A DNA stretch of 64,000 nt from Dyadobacter pollutisoli (lineage in GTDB: Bacteria; Bacteroidota; Bacteroidia; Cytophagales; Spirosomataceae): positions 6,112,501-6,176,500 of the forward strand of contig NZ_CP112998.1 in NCBI RefSeq assembly GCF_026625565.1, given 5' to 3'. The notes below the pieces were generated by a model that searched no databases, had not been told where the DNA came from, and saw only the letters and a list, made by a program, of their open reading frames with translations. Positions 37,934-47,146 of this stretch are shown here, in pieces (position 1 is the first letter of the stretch; every line of letters starts with the position of its first letter). The position numbers and the translations under genes are program-made.

Positions 37934-38869
37934 TTAATCTTCCCAGACCGCGTAAGCAAATCCTGCGGCACCGAAACCATTTCCGTTGTAAAGCAGATAC
38001 TTTTTACCATTATGTGTGTAAACATTGGCATAATCGATCATCTGATAATCGAAGTCTTCCGGATTTTCAGATTTCGCGATTCCTACCAAATGGTCTTTGC
38101 GTTCCCAGGTCGTACCATCCAATGACTCGGCATAACCCAGGCGATAGCTTTGGTTACGGTCCGTACGATAGTCGCGGGAATGGCGGTAAGAATAGTACAT
38201 TTTGTAAATACCATCTTCCTTCAAAACGCTCGGCCGGCCTACGGCGTGCAGAAAATCATCAAAATCAAGGGTAGGAATGTCGCTGATCTCCCAATGGATA
38301 CCGTCTTTGGAAGTGGCAGACTGAGCACGATAGTAAGGCTCGGGGTAGCCATGAATGTACTCGCATTTGTGGCCGGAAATGTACCACATCCGCCAGGTAC
38401 CGTCGTCGTCGATCAGTACCGAGGGCTGCGCGGCCCACAATGGGTTCTCAATGCTCCGGTCCATAATAGGGCCGCGGAACATTTTTTCAAACGTTAATCC
38501 GCCATCATGGCTCACAGATAACCCCATTGAAAGCCTGTAAGAGTTCCAGGTACGGTTCCAGCCGGTATAATAAAGCCAGATATCACCATTGGGACGATCT
38601 ACAAACCAGGCAGGCATGGCGCCGGTTTCGTCATATTCACCCGGGCCGCCCAGTTCCAGGACAGGTTTGTCGTGTATGTAAAGGATCTTCTTCGGATCGT
38701 CGTAGTCTACGTCAATAAATGTAGGACGTGACTGGGTATTGGCATCTCGCGACGAAAAATAAATGCGAAGAAAATCTTTGTGTTTATATGCAAATGGAAC
38801 CTGTGCGTGGGTGAGGCTATGCGCCAAACTTCCGTCAGGTTTATAAATAACTCCTTTTTTAACCCACAT
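37934..38869 (-). CDS. Beta-propeller glycosidase-like protein (GH43/GH32 clan type)
   Basis: The 311-aa protein has five repeated blade-like units with Asp/Trp-rich turns: DGSLAHSLTHAQVPFAY, WLYYTGWN, WRMWYISGHK, YKMYYSYRHSRDYRTDRN and KYLLYNGNGFGAAGF. The layout matches five-bladed propellers of glycosyl hydrolase clan GH43/GH32/GH68. No signal peptide is present, so it probably acts in the cytoplasm, perhaps as a transferase. Catalytic residues are not assigned. Confidence 0.75.
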   Translation of the reverse strand: MWVKKGVIYKPDGSLAHSLTHAQVPFAYKHKDFLRIYFSSRDANTQSRPTFIDVDYDDPKKILYIHDKPVLELGGPGEYDETGAMPAWFVDRPNGDIWLYYTGWNRTWNSYRLSMGLSVSHDGGLTFEKMFRGPIMDRSIENPLWAAQPSVLIDDDGTWRMWYISGHKCEYIHGYPEPYYRAQSATSKDGIHWEISDIPTLDFDDFLHAVGRPSVLKEDGIYKMYYSYRHSRDYRTDRNQSYRLGYAESLDGTTWERKDHLVGIAKSENPEDFDYQMIDYANVYTHNGKKYLLYNGNGFGAAGFAYAVWED

Positions 38870-38908
38870 GGATTACTGCTATTTAATGATTGAACAAAAG
38901 CTTAAAAC

Positions 38909-39790
38909 TTAGTCGACAGCTTTTTCCGCCCGTAAGCGCCAGGTATCAACGAAATCTTTTCCCGGAATAGGCAGGTCAATGTCGACCTCCGGTGCTTTGG
39001 CAGTAACTCTGTATTCCATTACGTAAAAGGCATTTCCAAATACATAATGCAGCTTGAAATTTTCAATGTTGGCAGGAACATCTTCCAAAGGTACTTCTGC
39101 ACGGAAAAGCGGGTTAGCCTTCAATAATGTTGCATAAGTAGGCGTGTTTCTCAGCCATGGGGCAACACTTTCGTCTCCTACCACCACTTTTCCGCCCGGT
39201 TTCACCACGCGCGTTAGTTCGTCAAAGGCTCTTTTGCGTTCTGAAAAGGTATTGATTCCCCCAAAATGAAAAACGGCGTCAAATGTATCGTCGGGGAAAG
39301 GAAGGTAAGAACCGTTGCCCAGGAAGTAATGTACGTTAATGTCTTCAGTAGAAAGCTTTTCCTGGGCCAGTTTAAGCATATTAGGTGAAAGATCGGAAAG
39401 TACCGCAGTACCACCTGGTCTTACTTTATCCAATATCAGAGCAGAATCCTTGCCTGTTCCGGCACCAACTTCCAGTGCTTTCATACCAGGCTTCAGCTCC
39501 ATCAGATCAATAAAGAATTTTCTTGTTGCAGCTTCGTCCGAATGGTTTAAAGTTTCAAAAACCCATGAAACGCCTTTATCATAGCGAAGAAAAGCCTGGT
39601 CGTAAAGATATTGCTCACGAGCATCTTCGGGGAGTAATTCTTTGGGATAAAGCATATTAACAATCCCCGTATCACCCACTTCGTATACTGTACCATCTTC
39701 ACTGGTGAGACTTTTGCCGTCTTCGGCTATTGTTAATGCGGTTCCTGTAAGCGGACAAACCAACGATTCTAAAAACTCCTTTTGATTCAT
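38909..39790 (-). CDS. SAM-dependent methyltransferase
   Basis: A 293-aa protein. Motif I ALEVGAGTGKDSALIL is near residues 110-125, followed by VLSDLSPNMLKLAQ (acidic end of strand 2) and FDAVFHFGGINTF (motif post-I, about 180). The first 45 residues (VCPLTGTALTIAEDG) look like a degenerate Trm112-type zinc ribbon. I used ATG at 39790 (MNQKEF); a 21-codon extension is unlikely. Substrate unknown. Confidence 0.85.
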   Translation of the reverse strand: MNQKEFLESLVCPLTGTALTIAEDGKSLTSEDGTVYEVGDTGIVNMLYPKELLPEDAREQYLYDQAFLRYDKGVSWVFETLNHSDEAATRKFFIDLMELKPGMKALEVGAGTGKDSALILDKVRPGGTAVLSDLSPNMLKLAQEKLSTEDINVHYFLGNGSYLPFPDDTFDAVFHFGGINTFSERKRAFDELTRVVKPGGKVVVGDESVAPWLRNTPTYATLLKANPLFRAEVPLEDVPANIENFKLHYVFGNAFYVMEYRVTAKAPEVDIDLPIPGKDFVDTWRLRAEKAVD

Positions 39791-39955
39791 TTGTGCTTTG
39801 CTGATTGATTCATACTGGTCAAAATTACTTTTTTTCTTTGGAACAACATTCAATGTTTAATGGCTTCTTAGCAAAAGGATAACGTTATTGTCTTTATGCT
39901 TACCTTTGAAAGATTTGTAAAGCCAAACATCAGTCAGTAAAGATTCAGTTTCAAT

Positions 39956-41149
39956 ATGTCTCAGCTTCAGGAAAAAATAAAAACGCTTGCCAAGGAACAG
40001 TCAGCAGATATCATTGCCCATCGCCGTCACCTTCATAGTAATCCCGAATTGTCATTTGAAGAATTTAAAACGGCAAAATATGTAGCTGCTGAACTGACGG
40101 CCATTGGGTTACAACCGGAAGAAGGTGTTGCCGGAACGGGTGTAGTAGCGATTATTGAAGGACGGAATCCTGAAAAAAGAGTGGTGGGCCTGCGGGCTGA
40201 CATGGACGCGCTACCTATTTTGGAAGCCAATGACGTACCTTACAAATCAACCGTTCCGGGCGTCATGCATGCCTGCGGACACGACGTGCATACGTCGTCA
40301 TTGCTCGGTACCGCTCGTATTTTGAACAACCTGAAAGAAGAGTTTGAAGGGACCATTAAACTGGTTTTTCAGCCTGCTGAGGAGAAAGCACCGGGCGGAG
40401 CTTCATTAATGATCAAGGAAGGTGTTCTGGAAAATCCTAAGCCAGCCAGTATGGTAGGACAGCACGTTGCTCCTAATATTCCTGTTGGCAAGATCGGTTT
40501 TCGTGAGGGAATGTACATGGCCAGTACGGATGAATTATATCTTACGGTTAAGGGAAAAGGTGGCCATGCCGCGGCACCGCACCAGCTGGTTGACCCGGTA
40601 CTGATGGCTTCACACATCATTGTAGCTTTGCAGCAGATCATCAGCCGTAACCGTAACCCTGCCAATCCTGCGGTATTATCTTTTGGCCGCTTCATTGCTG
40701 ACGGTGTTACCAATGTCATTCCCAATGAGGTGACAATTCAGGGAACCTGGCGTTGTATGGACGAAGAATGGCGGGAAGACGGCTTGAAAAGAATGAAAAA
40801 AATGGCCGAAAATATTGCGGAAGCCATGGGCGGAAGCTGTGTTTTTGAGATAGTAAAAGGATATCCATTCCTCAAAAATCATCCAGAATTGACCCGGCGG
40901 GTTCGCACTGCCGCAACCGGTTATATGGGCGCGGAGAATGTGATCGACCTGGATCTCTGGATGGCGGGAGAAGATTTTGCGTTCTACTCACAGGTTGTAG
41001 ATTCCTGCTTTTATCGTCTCGGAACCCGCAACGAAGAGAAAGGGATCATTTCCGGCGTACATACCCCAACCTTCGACATTGACGAAAGTGCGCTCGAAAT
41101 TTCTACCGGACTAATGAGCTGGCTGGCTATTTCTGAACTGGGTGTTTAG
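39956..41149 (+). CDS. M20 family metallopeptidase (amidohydrolase)
   Basis: The 397-aa protein is of the IAA-amino-acid/hippurate hydrolase type. Metal ligands fit HACGHDVHTS (about 104-113), EEKAPGG (about 142-148) and a C-terminal GEDFAFYSQ (about 341). Such enzymes cleave N-acyl amino acids. A promoter element TACCTTTG lies at 39901-39908. The last 23 nt overlap the convergent GT2 gene. Confidence 0.92.
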   Translation: MSQLQEKIKTLAKEQSADIIAHRRHLHSNPELSFEEFKTAKYVAAELTAIGLQPEEGVAGTGVVAIIEGRNPEKRVVGLRADMDALPILEANDVPYKSTVPGVMHACGHDVHTSSLLGTARILNNLKEEFEGTIKLVFQPAEEKAPGGASLMIKEGVLENPKPASMVGQHVAPNIPVGKIGFREGMYMASTDELYLTVKGKGGHAAAPHQLVDPVLMASHIIVALQQIISRNRNPANPAVLSFGRFIADGVTNVIPNEVTIQGTWRCMDEEWREDGLKRMKKMAENIAEAMGGSCVFEIVKGYPFLKNHPELTRRVRTAATGYMGAENVIDLDLWMAGEDFAFYSQVVDSCFYRLGTRNEEKGIISGVHTPTFDIDESALEISTGLMSWLAISELGV

Positions 41150-41876
41150 GAATGTAGCGTTTGAAGTAGCTGTTGATTTTCAGGCTAATAACGCCGAGAA
41201 TGGCTTCTTTAAATATTCCTCGTGACATTTTCGAAGCACCCTTGGTACGGTCTGTGAAAATGATCGGCACTTCCACAATGTCAAAACCAAATTTCCATGA
41301 GTTAAACTTCATTTCGATCTGGAATGCGTAACCGATGAACCGGATATTGTCCAGGTTGATGGTTTTCAGCACTTTTGCTGTGTAGCAAATAAAACCGGCG
41401 GTTGGGTCCATGATTTTCATGCCGGTGATCATTCTCACATAATAGCCGGCAAAATAAGACATCAAAACCCTGTTGATCGGCCAGTTAACGACATTAACAC
41501 CCGTAATGTACCGTGAGCCGATCGCAGCATCATGCCCTTCCGTAGCGCAGGCGTGGTAAAGACGGATCAAATCCTCGGGCGGATGGGAGAAGTCTGCATC
41601 CATTTCAAAAATATATTCATAACCTCTTTCGAGGGCCCATTTGAAGCCATGAATATAGGCAGTACCCAGCCCTAGCTTTCCTTTTCTTTCAACCATATGC
41701 AGGCAGCCTTCATATTCTTTCATTAAATCCTTTACAACTGCAGCAGTGCCGTCGGGAGATCCGTCGTCGATAATCAGAAGGTCAAACTTATGCTTTAAGC
41801 TAAATACTTTTCGTATGATGGCTTCAACATTTTCAATCTCGTTGTAGGTGGGGATAACTACAATACAATTGTTCAC
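41127..41876 (-). CDS. Polyprenol-phosphate mannosyltransferase-like GT2
   Basis: A 249-aa GT-A enzyme related to dolichol-phosphate mannose synthase. N-terminal VVIPTYNEIENVEAII and LIIDDGSPDGTA form the nucleotide-sugar site; FEMDADFSHPPEDL (about 98) is the DxD region; PTAGFICYTAKVL (about 163) and TDRTKGASKMSRGIF (about 223) are typical of the group. It would charge a lipid carrier with mannose or a related sugar, possibly for the GT-C-like proteins at 18977-21513. Convergent overlap with the M20 gene is 23 nt. Confidence 0.9.
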   Translation of the reverse strand: MNNCIVVIPTYNEIENVEAIIRKVFSLKHKFDLLIIDDGSPDGTAAVVKDLMKEYEGCLHMVERKGKLGLGTAYIHGFKWALERGYEYIFEMDADFSHPPEDLIRLYHACATEGHDAAIGSRYITGVNVVNWPINRVLMSYFAGYYVRMITGMKIMDPTAGFICYTAKVLKTINLDNIRFIGYAFQIEMKFNSWKFGFDIVEVPIIFTDRTKGASKMSRGIFKEAILGVISLKINSYFKRYIPKHPVQK

Positions 41877-41929
41877 AATGAAATGATGGTTAGAAAGTTA
41901 AATGTGTGATATAGAAGGATATATGCTTT

Positions 41930-42289
41930 TCAGAGCTTAATATTATTATTTTTCTCCCGAATCTCAATTTTCTTGTTCACTTTTTCATAAATGCGGGTCA
42001 TCGTCTGGGGGTGTGTCATGTAGTAGGAATAGCTCTCCCGGTAAGCCAATGTGTCTACTTTGTGTTTTTTCCAGATATCGCTTTTCAGTTTGTTAAAAAT
42101 CATTAACGATGAATCCAGGGACCGCAATTGAAGCCTGTTCACCCTGGATTCTGCCAAATGGATATCTGTTAGTATAGCAGCCATTTGCTCTTCTGACAGT
42201 GTATTTTTCGGCGCTTTCTCCTCGTCTATGCAGCTTGAAAAAAGCAAACACGAGAATACAAAAAGGATTACACCATTCGTGAAATTCAT
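41930..42289 (-). CDS. DUF4296 lipoprotein
   Basis: The 119-aa product starts MNFTNGVILFVFSCLLFSSC, a lipoprotein signal with lipobox ending in Cys20. The mature part has the DUF4296 pattern, LSEEQMAAILTDIHLAESRVNRL followed by YRESYSYYMTHPQTMTRIYEKV. The open frame extends 104 codons further upstream across the divergent DUF58 gene; that part is shadow. Its role is unknown. Confidence 0.88.
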   Translation of the reverse strand: MNFTNGVILFVFSCLLFSSCIDEEKAPKNTLSEEQMAAILTDIHLAESRVNRLQLRSLDSSLMIFNKLKSDIWKKHKVDTLAYRESYSYYMTHPQTMTRIYEKVNKKIEIREKNNNIKL

Positions 42290-42373
42290 AGTCGGACGCA
42301 GCATAACTCTCAAAATGCCTATCTTTGTTAAGGTACACCTGGTAACAAAGGTGGTAATTTTTTCGGAAAACTT

Positions 42374-43261
42374 ATGTTTGAACAGTTTTTGGGAAAGCTT
42401 AGAAAGTATGAAATCCGGATGCGGAAAGCGGTGACCAGCGAACGTCACGGCAATTTTCATTCGGTCTTCAAAGGCTCGGGCCTTGAATTTGACGATCTCC
42501 GGCTTTACCAGTATGGGGACGATGTCAGGGCGATAGACTGGAATACTTCTGCCAAAGGACACGGCACGTTCGTTAAGATTTTCAAGGAAGACAAGGAGCA
42601 AACAGCGTTTTTCATGCTCGATGTGAGCGCTTCCCAGCAGGTAGGGGAAGTCAACAAGCTCAAAATTGACATTGCCAAAGAAATTTGCGGGGTTCTGACA
42701 TTATCAGCCATTCAGGAGGCTACGAGGGTAGGCTTGCTGTGTTTTTCTGATCGGAATGAGCGTTATATCAGACCTTCGGACGGGATGAAACACGGGTACG
42801 GCGTTATTTCGGAGTTATATAAATTAATCCCCGAGTCTACCAAAACCAACATTGCCGAAGCGATCCTGATCACATTGAATGTACTGAAACGGCGCAGCCT
42901 TATTTTTCTGATCTCGGATTTTATCGATAGCGATTACCAGCATAACCTGAAAGCCCTGGCAAGAAAGCATGACCTCATTGTTATTCATTTGTACGACTCG
43001 CGGGAGGTGAATTTGCCGGGACTGGGCATCATTCCTTTGTATGATGCCGAAAAGCAAAGTACGGTTTGGGTAAATACATCTTCAAAGAAATACCGGGAAG
43101 AAATGGCAAACCGCTTTGGCGTAAGAAGCACAGAATTGCAGAGGCTCTGCCATCAAAACCGGGCTGATTACATTTCGATCAATACGCAGGAAGACTATGT
43201 TCCTGCACTTATCCATTTGTTTAAGGTAAGGCGTTATACCAAAAGTACTGCCCAGTCGTGA
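42374..43261 (+). CDS. DUF58 domain protein of the Bat cluster
   Basis: The 295-aa protein has the DUF58 core (GSGLEFDDLRLYQYGDDVRAIDWN split here as GSGLEFDD and YGDDVRAIDWN, about 36-58) in a VWA-like fold with LDVSASQQVG (about 82). It belongs to the MoxR/Bat chaperone-like gene group found in aerotolerance (Bat) loci. A promoter element TATCTTTG is at 42320-42327. The MoxR ATPase gene that usually precedes it is not in this position. Confidence 0.9.
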   Translation: MFEQFLGKLRKYEIRMRKAVTSERHGNFHSVFKGSGLEFDDLRLYQYGDDVRAIDWNTSAKGHGTFVKIFKEDKEQTAFFMLDVSASQQVGEVNKLKIDIAKEICGVLTLSAIQEATRVGLLCFSDRNERYIRPSDGMKHGYGVISELYKLIPESTKTNIAEAILITLNVLKRRSLIFLISDFIDSDYQHNLKALARKHDLIVIHLYDSREVNLPGLGIIPLYDAEKQSTVWVNTSSKKYREEMANRFGVRSTELQRLCHQNRADYISINTQEDYVPALIHLFKVRRYTKSTAQS

Positions 43262-43262
43262 A

Positions 43263-44183
43263 ATGGATAAAATAGCTTTTCGTTGTTTTTCGGGATGCCT
43301 GATCTGCTTTTTTACGTTGGGCATTTTTACCGCGTCTGGCCAGCGGATCAAGCCTGTGGGCATCTTCCTTTCCGATAGCGTAGAAGTGGGAAAACCGGTC
43401 TATTTTTCACTCATTGCACGCCATAAGCCCGAAGTGGAGGTTTTCTTTCCCGATTCTTCTTACAATTTTTCACCATTTGAAATAATATCCCAAAAGAGTT
43501 TCTCTTCGGTAACCGACGGCAGGGGAACGCTGGATAGTGCAGTTTACCAGCTTGTATCCTTTGATGTTTCTCAAATACAGTCGCTTCGTATGCCGGTTTA
43601 TGTTTTTCAAAAAAAGGATTGTACAGCTGTATTTACCGCACCGGATTCTGTCTTTTTGATCAAAAGCAATATTTTGAATTCAGGGCAAAAGACGACTTTG
43701 CAAGCTGAGACGGAGCTGTTGCCGTTGAGCAGGGAATTCAATTTCTCGATGCTGATCGGGTCGATAGCATTGATTATTGGTGTAGTAGGAAGTATCTATT
43801 GGGTATTTGGACAGGATATCTATAAGCAATGGCAGCTTGTAAAGTTGCAGCGCCGACACCTTGAATATTTACGGTCGTTCAACAGGCTGATGCGTAATGC
43901 CCGGGAAAAAAATAACATTAAGGACGCAGAAAAGGCAATCATCGTCTGGAAAAATTATTTGGAACGATTGGAAAAAAAACCATTTGCAACCTATACCACA
44001 CGAGAAATTATGGACAATATGCCCGATGACGATCTGGCCGATGCATTGAAAAATATGGATGGCATAGTTTACGGACAGGGAAAATCCCAAAATATGGATG
44101 TATATCTGGAAGTACTGAAAACCGGCGCTACGCGGCTTTACCGTGCCAAAAGGAGATTCATCCTCGATACCCAGCTGACCTGA
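43263..44183 (+). CDS. Bat-cluster membrane protein
   Basis: A 306-aa protein with a signal peptide (about residues 1-26), an extracytoplasmic beta-rich domain of about 120 residues (SVEVGKPVYFSLIARHKPE and following), one membrane segment (about 160-182, FSMLIGSIALIIGVVGSIYWVFG), and a cytoplasmic helical tail (RREHL-like, ERLEKKPFATYTTREIMDNM). It starts 1 nt after the DUF58 gene and 9 nt before the VWA gene. The arrangement resembles BatD-like or DUF4381-type partners; function is inferred from context. Confidence 0.75.
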   Translation: MDKIAFRCFSGCLICFFTLGIFTASGQRIKPVGIFLSDSVEVGKPVYFSLIARHKPEVEVFFPDSSYNFSPFEIISQKSFSSVTDGRGTLDSAVYQLVSFDVSQIQSLRMPVYVFQKKDCTAVFTAPDSVFLIKSNILNSGQKTTLQAETELLPLSREFNFSMLIGSIALIIGVVGSIYWVFGQDIYKQWQLVKLQRRHLEYLRSFNRLMRNAREKNNIKDAEKAIIVWKNYLERLEKKPFATYTTREIMDNMPDDDLADALKNMDGIVYGQGKSQNMDVYLEVLKTGATRLYRAKRRFILDTQLT

Positions 44184-44192
44184 TAATTTGCT

Positions 44193-45215
44193 ATGACAGA
44201 TCCATGGTTTTCACTCAAATGGTTTGGCTATGAGGCTTTGCGCTCATACGAATGGGTGTACCCTTATTTTTTATACCTGATTCCGTTTATTCCGATTTTG
44301 TTTTGGCTGCGTAATGCTTTTCACCGAAATCATAAGCAGCGGCTCACCATTACATATACATCGGTGAGCGGCTTCCGGAGCTGGCTTACCCTTTTGCGCT
44401 TCGTGCAGCCCGTTTTTGTAGGATCAGCTATTTGCCTCATTCTGGTTTCCCTGGCCCGGCCTCAGGTGATTTCCGAGCGCAGGGACCAGTATTCGGAGGG
44501 GATTGACATTATGCTTTTGTTGGATATTTCGGATTCCATGATGGAGAAAGATCTGAGTCCCAATCGGCTGGAAGCTGCGAAAAAGGTAGCAAGACGATTC
44601 ATTAAAGGACGTTTGCAGGACAGAATAGGGCTAATCATTTTTGCAGGAGAAGCCGTATCCCTTTGCCCGCTTACTACGGATTACGAGCTGCTTTACGGAT
44701 TTTTAGATGAAATAAACCCTGCAATGATCCCCACTGCCGGAACTGCAATAGGTAGTGCACTGGCCGTGGCTGTGAACCGCATGCGAGAAACTCGGGGAGA
44801 GAGCAAAGTCGCGATTCTGATCAGCGACGGGGACAACACCTCGGGTAACCTGGGACCGACAACTTCGGCTCAACTCGCCAATGCATTTGGCGTAAAAGTA
44901 TATACTATCTCCGTGGGCCGTGCCAAGAAAGGTGCAAGGACAGATAGCACTAGCGTTGCTGGTGCATTGGTGGATGAAGGGGAGCTGCAAAATATTGCAG
45001 GTATGGGCAATGGAAAGTATTTTCGTGCTACGGATAATACCGCTCTTGAAACGGTGTTTAAACAAATAGACCAGCTGGAAAAAGTTAAGTCGCGAGACGT
45101 TTTGTCACGGGATGTGAGCGACTTTTACAGAATATATCTTTACTGGGCAGTGTTGTTCCTGCTGCTGGCGATCGGGACAAAAAGTACTTTTATGGCGAAC
45201 ATTCTGGAAGATTAA
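44193..45215 (+). CDS. batA: VWA domain protein, BatA-like
   Basis: The 340-aa protein has two N-terminal membrane segments (about 23-37 and 69-91), a von Willebrand A domain (about 105-280) and a C-terminal membrane segment (about 315-333). The MIDAS metal site is seen as LLDISDSMMEKDLS (DxSxS), with TTDYELLYG and SDGDNTSGNLGP as later loops. The stop overlaps the start of rnhB by one base. BatA-like proteins act at the membrane in Bat loci linked to stress tolerance. Confidence 0.9.
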   Translation: MTDPWFSLKWFGYEALRSYEWVYPYFLYLIPFIPILFWLRNAFHRNHKQRLTITYTSVSGFRSWLTLLRFVQPVFVGSAICLILVSLARPQVISERRDQYSEGIDIMLLLDISDSMMEKDLSPNRLEAAKKVARRFIKGRLQDRIGLIIFAGEAVSLCPLTTDYELLYGFLDEINPAMIPTAGTAIGSALAVAVNRMRETRGESKVAILISDGDNTSGNLGPTTSAQLANAFGVKVYTISVGRAKKGARTDSTSVAGALVDEGELQNIAGMGNGKYFRATDNTALETVFKQIDQLEKVKSRDVLSRDVSDFYRIYLYWAVLFLLLAIGTKSTFMANILED

Positions 45216-45844
45216 TGCTGAAAGCGTATTACAATATCGATGTAGTTGAAGCTGGCCTGGATGAGGTTGGAAGAGGGTGCCTGGCCGGACCGGTTGTAGC
45301 CGCCGCCGTTATTTTACCAAGAGATTACAAGCATTCTTTTCTCAATGATTCCAAGCAACTCACCAAAGTTCAGCGACTTGACCTGGAAAAGGAAATAATC
45401 CGCGAGTCAATTTCCTGGGCAGTTGCCGAGGTGGATAACATTGAAATTGACAAGATTAATATACTGAAAGCCAGCTTCCTGGCCATGCACCGTGCGGTTG
45501 ACAAGCTGAGGACGAAGCCGGAACACTTACTAGTAGATGGAAACCGGTTTACACCATACCCGATGATCCCGCATACCTGCATCATCAAAGGCGACGCACA
45601 TTATCTTTCCATTGCGGCGGCGTCTGTACTGGCCAAGAATTACCGTGATGAATTGATGTCCAACCTGTCAGTACATTTTCCGCATTACGGTTGGGAGCAT
45701 AATGTAGGTTATCCCACGATCCACCACCGCAAAGCCATAGGCCTGCACGGACCATGCCCGTATCACCGCATGACATTCAAATTGTTGAAAGAAGATTCGG
45801 ATCAGTCGGCTGAGGAAGCGACGGAAGATTTAGGTTTTTTATAA
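45215..45844 (+). CDS. rnhB: Ribonuclease HII
   Basis: Removes ribonucleotides misincorporated in DNA. The 209-aa protein has EAGLDEVGRGCLAGPVVAAAV (about 12-32) with the first catalytic DE, the second site LLVDGNRF (about 105-112) and a third acidic residue in the region SVLAKNYRDELM (about 135-146). The length is normal. It is 1 nt overlapped with batA and overlaps the convergent DUF2480 gene by 43 nt. Confidence 0.95.
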   Translation: MLKAYYNIDVVEAGLDEVGRGCLAGPVVAAAVILPRDYKHSFLNDSKQLTKVQRLDLEKEIIRESISWAVAEVDNIEIDKINILKASFLAMHRAVDKLRTKPEHLLVDGNRFTPYPMIPHTCIIKGDAHYLSIAAASVLAKNYRDELMSNLSVHFPHYGWEHNVGYPTIHHRKAIGLHGPCPYHRMTFKLLKEDSDQSAEEATEDLGFL

Positions 45845-46338
45845 AGAGGAACAGTACTGCAAGGTTCGCCGAACATCAGGCTTTGCACCACAGGCTTTAA
45901 TATCCTGCTGATCTCTACATACGCAGATACAGGCACATCGACTTTGCTGCAGCCCTTTACCACCACTCTTTTTCCGCGGTATTCCTCTGGATCAATTTGG
46001 TGAATTGCGTTTGCGAAGAGCTTGTCTTCCAATGCATTCAAATCTCCGAAAACAATCGTATTAGCAAATGGTTCAAGCTGAACCGCAATCAACATATAGG
46101 CCCAGGTAGGAACTATGGCGTCTTCGGAGCAGATAATGGCAATGTTTTTTCCCTGATATTGGGCCCAATCATGCCCTTTAAGAAATTCCCGGAAATCCTT
46201 TTCCCGGAGGATCATACCTTGCCAGAGATTGTCTTTGATATCGTAAAGTATGCGCTCGCCGGGGTGATATAATTCTTCCAGATCCAATGAGATAATGCCA
46301 CTGCCTGCAACCCGGTTTACAATTTCCTCTGTTTCCAT
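45802..46338 (-). CDS. DUF2480 family protein
   Basis: A 178-aa cytoplasmic protein with the DUF2480 pattern: SGIISLDLEELYHPGERILYD (near residue 13), FLKGHDWAQYQGKNIAIIC, AIVPTWAYML (about 75) and CSKVDVPVSAYVEI (about 130). The family is confined mostly to Bacteroidota and its function is unknown. Convergent overlap with rnhB covers the last 14 codons. Confidence 0.88.
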   Translation of the reverse strand: METEEIVNRVAGSGIISLDLEELYHPGERILYDIKDNLWQGMILREKDFREFLKGHDWAQYQGKNIAIICSEDAIVPTWAYMLIAVQLEPFANTIVFGDLNALEDKLFANAIHQIDPEEYRGKRVVVKGCSKVDVPVSAYVEISRILKPVVQSLMFGEPCSTVPLYKKPKSSVASSAD

Positions 46339-46414
46339 CTTTAACTTTTGTTTTTCAAATTGTTAACACCAAAATGGAAGAGATTGTTTGTCCGCAGCCT
46401 GAAAATCATGTTTC

Positions 46415-47107
46415 TTAAATATTTACTTTCATCTTTTTGAGAGCAGGAGACATGAAATCCTTTAAATAATAGGGTTCAAATGTAGCCACATCTTCAAATT
46501 GAGCATTTTCAAATGCATTAACCGCCAGGCTTCCTATTGTTTTGGCCGACGGCCGGACTTCCTGTTCTGGAAATACAGCATTGGGATGATCGTAAAGTAA
46601 TGGCTTACATTTAGCTGCTCCGTCTCCGAAAAAAACGACTTTATGTTCTTTCAATAAATCCCGGAAAGAATCAGCATCCATAATAACCGCTCGTGTTGGC
46701 TCCACAAATTGATTCTGATCATTAAATACAGCCGTGTACACTTCCATTCTCCGCGCGTCAATCATTGGGCAGAGCAAATGCCCCCGAAAGAAGGGAGAGA
46801 GCTGTAATGACATTGCTTCCAGCGTATTAATGGCGATCAATGGTTTTTCCAATGCATAGCAAAGACCTTTGGCCGTGGATACGCCTACCCGCAGACCTGT
46901 ATACGAGCCCGGGCCTTTCGCAATCGAGATCGCGTCCAGGTCGGATAAGCTGTAACTGGCGTTCTGGACAACATTTTTTATAAGTGTTGTCAGCATCGCG
47001 GACGATGATTTGTCGGTATAAAGATCGTAGGATGCGAGTAATCCGGTATCTCCGTGAAGCGCCACAGAGCATCCGCGGATCGAAGTATCAATACTTAATA
47101 AGAGCAT
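46415..47107 (-). CDS. tsaB: tRNA threonylcarbamoyladenosine biosynthesis protein TsaB
   Basis: TsaB partners TsaD in the t6A modification at A37 of ANN-decoding tRNAs. The 230-aa protein has LLSIDTSIRGCSVAL (residues 3-17), GPGSYTGLRVGVSTAKGLCYAL (parts GPGSYTGLRVG and AKGL, about 66-87) and the proteolysis-like dimer motif MIDARRMEVYTAVF (about 117). It is preceded 40 nt upstream by the S41 peptidase gene. Confidence 0.95.
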   Translation of the reverse strand: MLLLSIDTSIRGCSVALHGDTGLLASYDLYTDKSSSAMLTTLIKNVVQNASYSLSDLDAISIAKGPGSYTGLRVGVSTAKGLCYALEKPLIAINTLEAMSLQLSPFFRGHLLCPMIDARRMEVYTAVFNDQNQFVEPTRAVIMDADSFRDLLKEHKVVFFGDGAAKCKPLLYDHPNAVFPEQEVRPSAKTIGSLAVNAFENAQFEDVATFEPYYLKDFMSPALKKMKVNI

Positions 47108-47146
47108 AAAAGCGAAGCCCGCCAGGTTAGTGACGGGCGGAATGTA

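Noticed and set aside
42290..42601. N-terminal extension of the DUF4296 protein
   Set aside because: It crosses the divergent DUF58 gene; the lipoprotein signal starts at 42289.
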